From NCBI GenBank assembly GCA_001270045.2, contig DF970689.1, positions 386,205-450,204 of the forward strand: DNA of 64,000 nt. Direction: 5' to 3'. Within the stretch, counting starts at the first letter, position 1. Every line of letters starts with the position of its first letter. The notes under the pieces were generated by a model. That model saw only the letters and a program-made list of their open reading frames with translations, was not told the DNA's origin and made no database searches. The translations under genes and the position numbers were made by a program. Source of the stretch: Bacteroidales bacterium 6E. GTDB lineage: Bacteria > Bacteroidota > Bacteroidia > Bacteroidales > Prolixibacteraceae. Of this stretch, positions 51,796-60,105 are shown piece after piece.

Positions 51796-51990
51796 TCTGG
51801 AATCTCCAGACGAAACAACATTAAAAAGAGTAGTTTTTCCTGTTTTTGGTGATTAATCAGTAAAGATATTAAAATCTTGTCTGGAATCTCCAGACGAAAT
51901 AGCAAATACTTAAGCAAAACATGAATCAAAAACAATAATAGAATGCAGCACATAATTACCCCAATTATGTTCATGTCTGGAATCTCCAGA
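51796..51990. repeat. Three copies of TCTGGA-ATC-TCCAGA
   Basis: Exact 15-bp inverted repeats at 51796-51810, 51880-51894 and 51976-51990, the first two followed by CGAAA. A 63-codon minus frame across them repeats FRLEIPD because of the DNA repeat. Family E here. They could be REP-like elements or binding sites. Confidence 0.75.
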
Positions 51991-52207
51991 TAAATAAGCA
52001 GTCATCGGGTGTTTAATTTGAACTCTGTTCGGCAATTTATCTCATTCGGTTTCGATATTTCCTATAAAGCTGTTGCACGTTAAGTACCCTGTTTTAAAGA
52101 GGCTGAGTCCATTTTTTCTAACATTCATGGTGCCCGGATTGAAAAGTTTCAGTAATGCCATGTAAAAGGGTATATCTCCTTTTGTTTTAGTAACTACCTA
52201 ATCGGTA

Positions 52208-52302
52208 GAATGGTGTTTTTTCAATGCAAAGTTTTCCTATTTTTAAGGTTTCACCTTTATATGAAACCTGATATAACACATACCCTACCCTATTGGGCCA
52301 TT
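52208..52302 (+). pseudogene. 5' remnant of a Trp-rich repeat gene
   Basis: The 73 bp at 52208-52280 match 63592-63664 at 61 of 73 positions without gaps, covering the upstream region and the first codons of the gene at 63645. Here ATG (52261) reads MKPDITHTLPYWAI and stops. The fragment ends at a CTATTGGGCCATT repeat, which suggests a recombination joint. Confidence 0.6.
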
Positions 52303-52326
52303 TAATTTGAAACCAAAACCTCAATC

Positions 52327-53172
52327 ATGACCAATGATACCAATACCGTTTACCTGACTGAACTTTTACGCTCCGATAAACGATATCGCAAGGCGCACGA
52401 CCGGTTAACCGGAATTCTCGCGAAACACGCCATACCCGTGAAGTATATTCAGGATCCCAATATCAGGGACATTTGGTGCCGCGACTATATGCCGGTCCAG
52501 ATCGACCACGACAGGTTTGTGCAGTTCCGATATGATCCTTCTTATCTGGTTGGGTATGAGCCCCGCAAGACGAATCCGGCTGAAGTCAGCGAGGCCACAC
52601 AAGTGAATCCTACGATATCGACGATAAATCTCGACGGGGGCAATATTGTCAATTGGGGCGACAGGGCAATAATTACCGACCGGATTTTTAGCGAGAATCC
52701 CGAATTCACAAATAAGGTCGAACTGGTAAAAGAGATTGAAAAATTACTCGAAGCCGAAGTCATCGTGATTCCCCAGATCAAATCCGAACTCTCGGGCCAT
52801 GCCGACGGAATGGTAAGGTTTGTCGACCGCAACACGATCCTGGGCAACCATCGCGACCAGGAGTATAAATACTGGTCGAAAGGGATTAACCGTGTCTTGC
52901 AAGCACATGGTATCCGGTACATCGATATCCCTTTCGGGGATTATCCCATCAAAGAACATCCTGATCATGCGATCGGATGTTACGTGAATTATCTCGAGGT
53001 CGGCAATTTGGTGGTTGTCCCCATCTTCGGATATGAGCCTGACAAAGATGAAGCCGTCGTGCAATTGTTTCACGAAATATTCCCCGACCGCATCATTGAA
53101 TCCGTAGATTACAACGAGGTCGGTTTAGAGGGTGGATTGCTGAATTGTTCGACGTGGACGGTTTGGGAGTAA
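52327..53172 (+). CDS. Agmatine deiminase / peptidyl-arginine deiminase family protein (short)
   Basis: A 281-aa guanidino-group-modifying enzyme. Seen: DPNIRDIWCRDYMPVQ (about 43-58), INLDGGNIV (about 99-107), SGHADGMVRF with catalytic His (about 155-164), and the catalytic Cys274 in LLNCSTW close to the C-terminus. The reaction would be hydrolysis of agmatine to N-carbamoylputrescine plus ammonia, or of a related substrate. Usual agmatine deiminases have 340-380 aa; the N-terminal PAEWxPxxxxWxAWP block is missing, so this belongs to a shorter subgroup with uncertain substrate. The gene is flanked by 13-bp direct repeats. Confidence 0.88.
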   Translation: MTNDTNTVYLTELLRSDKRYRKAHDRLTGILAKHAIPVKYIQDPNIRDIWCRDYMPVQIDHDRFVQFRYDPSYLVGYEPRKTNPAEVSEATQVNPTISTINLDGGNIVNWGDRAIITDRIFSENPEFTNKVELVKEIEKLLEAEVIVIPQIKSELSGHADGMVRFVDRNTILGNHRDQEYKYWSKGINRVLQAHGIRYIDIPFGDYPIKEHPDHAIGCYVNYLEVGNLVVVPIFGYEPDKDEAVVQLFHEIFPDRIIESVDYNEVGLEGGLLNCSTWTVWE

Positions 53173-53198
53173 TGTTGAAAATTATTTTTTAAATGATA

Positions 53199-53211
53199 CT
53201 ATTGGGCCATT
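53199..53211 (+). repeat. 13-bp direct repeat flanking the deiminase gene
   Basis: CTATTGGGCCATT is identical at 52290-52302 and 53199-53211, 25 nt before and 27 nt after the coding region. The first 11 bases also occur at 47501. The pair could mark a cassette boundary. Confidence 0.6.
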
Positions 53212-53405
53212 CACTCCAAGTTGTTTGTAGGTGATTGCCTATTATTATCCGACCATTTTGAGGTCTTCATTGTTTGTTTTTCTTTATAAAGAGTTCTTAA
53301 AAATAACGAATTTCTCAGAGAATAATTAAAGTCTGAAATTCAGGTTTTTGGAAAGGAAATAAAAAGAAGTTGCAGATTTCATAATCTATTCTTTGATGTA
53401 AGTCT

Positions 53406-53436
53406 TTTGGAGTTGAATCCAATCAATATAAATTTG
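53406..53436 (+). promoter_or_regulatory. Promoter of the GHKL ATPase / helicase-PIN operon
   Basis: TTTG (53406-53409), exactly 19 nt, then TAAATTTG (53429-53436): a full consensus match. Predicted start near 53443, 26 nt ahead of the ATG at 53469. The best promoter in the window. Upstream, 53212-53405 shows nothing else. Confidence 0.65.
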
Positions 53437-53468
53437 ATGCATAAATATTACACTAGAAGATTAAATCT

Positions 53469-56400
53469 ATGAAACCAAAGACCATGGAGGAGGCCAAAAG
53501 GCTTTCCGATAATCAACTTTTGGAGTTTTTGAAAGAATCTTGGGAAACAGATTCACTTATACTTTCGGGAGAATATACCGGTGATCGTTTTGTTAACATC
53601 ATGTCAGGTACCAAACAAATCAAGTATCCAATAAATCAATGGGAAATATTCTTTAAGTTTATTGATCCTAGATTTCGAGTTGGGAGACGATACGCCTTTG
53701 AGTGTGAACTTGCCGATAGAGCTTTTAGAGAAAAGGTTAATAACCTTTTCATCTTAAATATAATTAAATCAACAATCCATCAAGTTAACGCAAAAAAAGC
53801 AATAACAAAAGTTACAGAAATCGAAATTTCCAAAATAAAGGATCGCTTGCGTTTGGATAACGACTTCTTTATTGGACAATTCTCACCATTGAAAACTCCA
53901 AATACTTATAGGATTTCCGACATTAGAAATACGGATTTTACAAAGATTGAAGATAAGGAAAGAGGAATAGTTGATCTCACAATCGTGTTCAATTGTCATG
54001 ACCAAGTCTTTAATAAATACGCCTATTATAAATTCACATGGACTCTATCCCAAACTACACCTTTGAAGTTTGGGATAGATTTGAGTCAGGCAGTAGTACC
54101 ATTATTTCCGAAGGATATTGTTCAGTTTTTAGCAAACAGTATTGCACGATACACAGCAAAAGCTGCCAGGCAATCAACCAGTTCATTGGAAACTTTAAAT
54201 AAACAATTAACCCAAAGCGGCAAAGAGGTATTCATCTATGAACTTTTACAGAATGCAAATGATTATCCGAAGAGATCTTCTGATGGTGATAATTATATAC
54301 CCGTACCGGTGGACGTTGAATTCCATATTACTTCAAGTTTTCTTACGTTCCAACATACAGGGGAATATTTCAATCCAAAAAACATAGCGGCAATATGTGA
54401 TATTAACGATGGGGAGAAGTCTGATAATGTAGAAGCAATTGGATACAAGGGTATCGGTTTTAAGACAGTTTTTCTGGATAATGATTACGTGTATCTCAAA
54501 ACAGGTAATTATTCGTTTAGATTCGATAAGTTTGCTAATGATATTATAAACACTCCCTGGCAAATACTTCCTGTCTGGACTGATCAAAATTCCTTGCCCC
54601 CAATTATTCGAAATTTGTTTAATCATAATTCTGATGATACTTTCAGGGTCAAGTTTGCATTTAAGCCTCGTGACAGAAAAATCCTTACTGACAGATCCAG
54701 AAAAGACAATTATATTGATTTGTTTAAAAAAGTGTTTGATACAGAAAGAGTCATTCTGTTTATTCCTAACATTCAAAAAGTAAGTGTCTTTTTCGAAAAT
54801 TCAGCAGAGCCTGAAATTGTCAGGTCAAAGGACAATCTGAGTTGGTGTGTATCGAAAGCTTTGACGGAAGATGTCCCGGAATTTGTACAGAGAAGGATCA
54901 CTGAGGTTTTAACGAACCGGGAAGCTTACAGGTCTGATGGGTATGACAAGGTTCCTGAAAAGTACCTTAATTTCAATAAAACCGCTATTCGGTTTGCTTG
55001 TCGGAGAGATGAACGTAAACTGCTTCCTGTGGAAAAGGCAAATTTATATTGCTACCTGCCCGCGAAAAAAGCAAATTGGGGATTCAAGTTCCTCATGAAT
55101 ACTGACATGATACCCAATGGCTCGCGAGACGACATTGAGGATATTGAGCTGAACCATGAAATAGCCAAAATAGCAGGTCGGCAGTTTTATAATTGGATTA
55201 AATCCCTTATTAAAAGTGGCGAGTATGAACTTAATTCCATTTTTTCCCTGATACCCGATTTTGACGAATGTAAATTACATCACCAGGATTATGAAACTTT
55301 TATACAGGAATTTCAGGATGAGTTTGAGTCGCTGATATATGAGGAACCTTTTGTTCCGGTAGTCGATGAAAATGGTAATTCATTAGATGCTTGCATTAAT
55401 GAAATCGTAGATGATCTAACTAAGATCACTTCAAATGCTGTAATGCTTGATTCTGACTTCATATCAATTATGGGGATGTCCGGGAATTATCTTCCGATTC
55501 AGGAATTGCGTGAATCCAAATCTTTTATGGATTTCCTGAATAAATACTGTCCTACTGAACTTGAAGTTAATTTTGATGATGTCAAAGAAAAATGCACAAA
55601 TGATGATTTCCAGGCTTGGCTAAAAAATCCAGAAAACAATAGCAAATTTATTGACCATCTGCTGATAACTGAAAAATTGGATTCTTTTTCAAGCGAGTCA
55701 ATATTCATAGAATATGAAGGAGCCTTATTTATGGCAAATGAATTATATTATGAATTTGACAAACATTGCAGCGGAATCTCCTTCTTGCGGAATTATATTC
55801 CTCATTTATCTGAAAAAACAAAGGAATATTTTAAAAATAATGAGTCATGGCAAAATTTTGCCTTTAAAGAATTCAAGGATTTTGATGCACAGGAGCTAAA
55901 TGAGCAATATATCCTTGATGATGATGATGCGGTTAGTCTTCTTGAAGAAATTAGCAATTCCAAATGCTTCTATAATTTCATTGCTGATAATTCAATTGAT
56001 TTGTCAGATCATTCTGGAAGTATTCCATTCATCGATGAGGATGGAAATATTATTTATGGATTTGAAGGCCAGATATATTTCTATGATAATGAAGCATACA
56101 CGCTATCAAACGCCACTTGGCTTGGAGAAAATAAAATTACAATCTTGTCTCATGAATATTTTCCAAACTGTATAAGTGAGGGAAATCTCAAAAAGACCTT
56201 CGAAAGTCTTGGTGTTTCAGTATTTATTAAATCAGAATTCATTGCAGATATGATTGTTGGTGATAGCGATTTCCTCAATGCTGTCAATGATGCAATAGAA
56301 AAAGACTTTGAAAAGAACCTGTCTTTCTTGAAATATGTATTTGAAGCCAGAGAATTACTGAAAGACAAGGATTTACAGCTGAGAAAATATGTATTAAAAT

Positions 56401-59400
56401 GTAATGACATTGAAGGAGATGAATCCTATCTCAATTCCGATGACTTGAGGTACTTCTCTCAACCATCTTCTGCCGGGAATACCTCATTTGAAGATAATTC
56501 TAATCATGTTTGGCTCGAACACGACATGATGTATTGTCTTGATCCAGAGTATTTTGGTAAGTTCAGCCAGGAAGATCAAAGAGCCCTGGAGGGATTTTTG
56601 CGTCAATCTTTTGGTATTAAGACATTCACGAATAAATCGTTTTTCTCCGAGGTTGTCCTCGCAAACAGAAAGATAATTTATAAAAGTCTCAACACTGAAG
56701 AAAAACTCCTTGCATTCCTTGACTATTTGAAAAGGGATTTCAAGAATATCTTTGACGGATCGTTAAGCTTCAATGACATTCAGGATATTCCGTTGCTCTG
56801 TTACGATGGTTCCATCATAGAAGATCGAGATTCATCAGTTCGATTACTCGAATATGATGAGGCTGCTATTGAACTGCGATCAAAGAAATGGTGCCCTGAA
56901 GGAGTATTTGAAGTACTTTCTGATGCATATTCTACTGGGTTTGACAAAAGTGCCTTACAGCTACTCAAAATTGAGACATATAATTTTGCGGCTATTATTG
57001 ATTCATTAGCGGTGAATAGCGATTTGATAAATAATCTAGATGATGTAACAAACAATATTGATTTTTGGAGATGGATTAAGTCCAACCAAAAGTCAATCGA
57101 GAGTTACGGAAATCTTATGAATTTATATTTAGTTGATACCAACAATTCAACTGATTATTCATGCCCCGATTTATATATTTCGGATATTTACCAAAAGGAT
57201 GGAATAGAATCAATCGTAAGAAAATATGATTCAGATGCAGTATTCATTTCGGAAAAATATCTTGAAGATGATTCCGAGACCAATAAACTAGTATGGTCTA
57301 GATTGCTTAAGAAATTGGGCCTAAAATCTGACAATATTGATATCCTTTTTAATTCAATTTTACCCAATTTGTCCGAATTTGAAGACGATGGGGTGGTTGC
57401 CATGCTAACCAATCACATAAAGGAATTAAAAGAAAAATGGGATGAGTGCAAAGAACAATTACGTGACTTAAAAGTAAAGACAAAGTCTGGTGATTATTTG
57501 ACACTCGACAGTATCGTCATTATTGATATTAATGACGATACTGTATCTGAACCCTTCAAATATATTGATATTTCAAACGAAGTCGAACCTGGAATATATA
57601 AAACCCACAAAGGAATTATACTTCTTATTGCAAAAGAATTTGAAGACAACAATATTTTGACAACAAAACAAGCATGGGCTCAAAGGAAGATTGAGGAATA
57701 TGTTGAAAATATTCAGGATGATGCAATTAGAAGAAATGGACTGCACATTGAGTTTGTCCGTGAACTTGCACATTTGGATGAAAGTTACAAATTCCCTTCT
57801 GAACTGTATTCGACACTGAAATTTAAGACGAAGAATTCAGACAACGAATTATTGTTTGATGTAGACATAACTTTAGGAGCTGCATACAATCCAAAATGCG
57901 ATTTCGAATCAAATGGTATTGACAGTTTGGCTTATCTTTCTGAAGATTATATTACAGAGAATAATAAGGATACGATTATTTCATTTTTTAAAGCAAGGAG
58001 AATACATCAATCATTTGACAAGGAAGATATAAATCTACTGATTAACAGGGAATTTTCTGTCTATTTTTGGAGTAGTTGTTTTTTAAGAAAAACAGCAGAG
58101 TACAAAAAATGGATAGAAGAAGGTTTGTTTGACGAAACAAATTGTATCCCGACTGAAACCTCATTGAAAAAACCTGGTCAATTGTATTCGCCCGACATAT
58201 ATAATTTTGCAAGAAAATCACCAAACTGGCAAGAGAAGCTTCCTGCTAAAGAAATTGTTGATAGAATAAACCACCAGGATGCCAGAGAAGTGTTTTATGC
58301 ACTCCCTTTTATGGCCAGTCTTGAATTTGCAGACTGTCTTTATTATTTATTGAATGCCAATGATCGTAGAGAGGTTGAGCGCGATAACCGTGCGCAGGTT
58401 CTAGAATGGATATTAGCCTCTGAAAACATTGAAGAGAAATCAGTTAAGGTTTATAGAGAAAATCCAAATGCCTTATGGCGAAATGGTAAAGGTCAAAAGA
58501 AGCATATTAATGAACTCTATATACTACACCCGGAAGCGAATCAAGAAAGATATTTGTTCTCAGGAGATGAACATGTGATGCAAAATGGCATGTTCCCATA
58601 TAAAACTGTTGAATTTGAGAGAATCTGTGATATCCTGAAGATTAAGTATTTGCGAAGTACCGATTTCACTGCCAAACCTGTGAATTCCAAGGATGAAACA
58701 CCTGTTATGTTAGGTAAGATTTTACCAAAACTTCTTGTCATAGCTGCCATTGAAAACCCAGACAGTTATCAAAAATTACATGAACAGTACACGATGATTA
58801 TTAAGGATTATAAATTCTTTGTTTGTGATAAGATTGATCTTGGGTATGACTCAATTCATAATGATGTTGAACGTATTTATTCTGATGAAAGCAATATTTA
58901 TTATGTGACTTCGTGGCTTCACAATAGGACATATACAAAATTCTGCGGCAAATTGAAGAGACTTCTTAAAATCGAAGTTTCTGACAATGTTTTTGAAGAT
59001 GTACTTGATGATTCTGTATCTGTTGAATCAAGTATTGATAAATACTGCAGCTCTCGTATATACGACAAGGATTTCCAGGAATTGCTTAAGGGTTTGAACC
59101 AATCGATTACAATTATAGATGAAGAACCAGAACCAGATGAAGCGGTTTATTATGAAGATCCAATTTCAGAAAGCATAGAGGTTGATGATATAGAAGATAT
59201 TGTTGAGGAAGAAGAAGGGCCAGATATCGAAATTGACAGCGATGTTGAACCCATTTCTCAATACAATGATGAGGAAGTGGAAAATGATAGCGATGAATCA
59301 TATGCCGAACCTGTGTCGACTCAGCACCAACAAACAGCAGGAACTCATAGCTCATCGACAGACTCGAAGCCTGTGCCCAGAAATAGAGAAAACCAACATG

Positions 59401-60101
59401 TTGAGCCGGATACTGAAAGACAGTCACCTAAATACCCAGATAGGCCATATCCATCGCGGAATAGACAGTATAAACCAAAACCATTTACAAAGGAGGAAAT
59501 TGAAAAATTTAAGTCAAAAGGAGCAACCAGAGTTCTTGGGGTAAGTGAAGTCGAATCATTTGAACTTGATCAATTGAATAATTTACTTGGTGAAAATATG
59601 ACAGCAGAAGAAATTGCTGATACCAATTATCTTGTACAATATAGACTTTATCAAAACCTAATTCAAAGAGGTGATGATCCGGAGGAAAGTTTAGAAGATT
59701 TCATAAAGTCAAATAGTAATGAGCACAACCTTAGGTCGGGTAAGTATATTCACAAATGCAGCGCAACATACGGAATTCTTTACATATCACCTTCTATTTG
59801 GAATAAAGTTGCCGATGACAAATGTATTATTTGTGTTTACCTTGGCAAACGTGCCAATGACTTTATGTATCTCCGCTCAATAAGAGACATTCTGGATTGG
59901 GTTCATGATGATGATATCCTAATCAAGTTGACCGGAGAAGAAAAGGTTGACGTTGTTAATGAATTGTATTCAGGAGTCCTTGAAGGAGTCAAGGGCACAG
60001 CATACACCCTTATTCGTGTGGGGTCAAATGCTGCCTATAACTCAGTATTTGGACAACTGCTAGATGATCCTAACCAAGTCGATAAATCAGATGAATTTTA
60101 A
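53469..60101 (+). CDS. Giant sacsin-like GHKL ATPase (2210 aa), putative defence protein
   Basis: The N-terminal 600 residues carry a GHKL-type ATPase of the sacsin/Hsp90-like branch: N-box ELLQNANDYP (258-267), a Gly-box region FQHTGEYFNPKNIAAICDIN, and GYKGIGFKTVF (325-335). Residues about 600-1880 are a long, acidic, repeat-free region of unknown fold. A strongly acidic, Gln/Ser-rich linker spans about 1880-2010. The last 150 residues (YIHKCSATYGILYISPSIWNKV...) form a compact domain that I do not recognise; it lacks nuclease motifs. There is no signal peptide. Sequence is AT-rich (32% GC in a sampled 60-base line, versus 50% in katG). It is 4 nt from the helicase gene. Related ATPases occur in bacterial immune loci. 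Confidence 0.85.
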   Translation: MKPKTMEEAKRLSDNQLLEFLKESWETDSLILSGEYTGDRFVNIMSGTKQIKYPINQWEIFFKFIDPRFRVGRRYAFECELADRAFREKVNNLFILNIIKSTIHQVNAKKAITKVTEIEISKIKDRLRLDNDFFIGQFSPLKTPNTYRISDIRNTDFTKIEDKERGIVDLTIVFNCHDQVFNKYAYYKFTWTLSQTTPLKFGIDLSQAVVPLFPKDIVQFLANSIARYTAKAARQSTSSLETLNKQLTQSGKEVFIYELLQNANDYPKRSSDGDNYIPVPVDVEFHITSSFLTFQHTGEYFNPKNIAAICDINDGEKSDNVEAIGYKGIGFKTVFLDNDYVYLKTGNYSFRFDKFANDIINTPWQILPVWTDQNSLPPIIRNLFNHNSDDTFRVKFAFKPRDRKILTDRSRKDNYIDLFKKVFDTERVILFIPNIQKVSVFFENSAEPEIVRSKDNLSWCVSKALTEDVPEFVQRRITEVLTNREAYRSDGYDKVPEKYLNFNKTAIRFACRRDERKLLPVEKANLYCYLPAKKANWGFKFLMNTDMIPNGSRDDIEDIELNHEIAKIAGRQFYNWIKSLIKSGEYELNSIFSLIPDFDECKLHHQDYETFIQEFQDEFESLIYEEPFVPVVDENGNSLDACINEIVDDLTKITSNAVMLDSDFISIMGMSGNYLPIQELRESKSFMDFLNKYCPTELEVNFDDVKEKCTNDDFQAWLKNPENNSKFIDHLLITEKLDSFSSESIFIEYEGALFMANELYYEFDKHCSGISFLRNYIPHLSEKTKEYFKNNESWQNFAFKEFKDFDAQELNEQYILDDDDAVSLLEEISNSKCFYNFIADNSIDLSDHSGSIPFIDEDGNIIYGFEGQIYFYDNEAYTLSNATWLGENKITILSHEYFPNCISEGNLKKTFESLGVSVFIKSEFIADMIVGDSDFLNAVNDAIEKDFEKNLSFLKYVFEARELLKDKDLQLRKYVLKCNDIEGDESYLNSDDLRYFSQPSSAGNTSFEDNSNHVWLEHDMMYCLDPEYFGKFSQEDQRALEGFLRQSFGIKTFTNKSFFSEVVLANRKIIYKSLNTEEKLLAFLDYLKRDFKNIFDGSLSFNDIQDIPLLCYDGSIIEDRDSSVRLLEYDEAAIELRSKKWCPEGVFEVLSDAYSTGFDKSALQLLKIETYNFAAIIDSLAVNSDLINNLDDVTNNIDFWRWIKSNQKSIESYGNLMNLYLVDTNNSTDYSCPDLYISDIYQKDGIESIVRKYDSDAVFISEKYLEDDSETNKLVWSRLLKKLGLKSDNIDILFNSILPNLSEFEDDGVVAMLTNHIKELKEKWDECKEQLRDLKVKTKSGDYLTLDSIVIIDINDDTVSEPFKYIDISNEVEPGIYKTHKGIILLIAKEFEDNNILTTKQAWAQRKIEEYVENIQDDAIRRNGLHIEFVRELAHLDESYKFPSELYSTLKFKTKNSDNELLFDVDITLGAAYNPKCDFESNGIDSLAYLSEDYITENNKDTIISFFKARRIHQSFDKEDINLLINREFSVYFWSSCFLRKTAEYKKWIEEGLFDETNCIPTETSLKKPGQLYSPDIYNFARKSPNWQEKLPAKEIVDRINHQDAREVFYALPFMASLEFADCLYYLLNANDRREVERDNRAQVLEWILASENIEEKSVKVYRENPNALWRNGKGQKKHINELYILHPEANQERYLFSGDEHVMQNGMFPYKTVEFERICDILKIKYLRSTDFTAKPVNSKDETPVMLGKILPKLLVIAAIENPDSYQKLHEQYTMIIKDYKFFVCDKIDLGYDSIHNDVERIYSDESNIYYVTSWLHNRTYTKFCGKLKRLLKIEVSDNVFEDVLDDSVSVESSIDKYCSSRIYDKDFQELLKGLNQSITIIDEEPEPDEAVYYEDPISESIEVDDIEDIVEEEEGPDIEIDSDVEPISQYNDEEVENDSDESYAEPVSTQHQQTAGTHSSSTDSKPVPRNRENQHVEPDTERQSPKYPDRPYPSRNRQYKPKPFTKEEIEKFKSKGATRVLGVSEVESFELDQLNNLLGENMTAEEIADTNYLVQYRLYQNLIQRGDDPEESLEDFIKSNSNEHNLRSGKYIHKCSATYGILYISPSIWNKVADDKCIICVYLGKRANDFMYLRSIRDILDWVHDDDILIKLTGEEKVDVVNELYSGVLEGVKGTAYTLIRVGSNAAYNSVFGQLLDDPNQVDKSDEF

Positions 60102-60105
60102 TTGA

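Noticed and set aside
51783-51974. 63-codon minus-strand frame with FRLEIPD repeats
   Set aside because: The repeated peptide comes directly from the 15-bp DNA repeats. There is no start signal or other coding feature.
53469-60101. GHKL protein as a gyrase, MutL, Hsp90 or histidine kinase
   Set aside because: The size, the ELLQNAND and FKGIGFK-type boxes, and the absence of their characteristic partner domains do not fit. The sacsin-like branch fits better.
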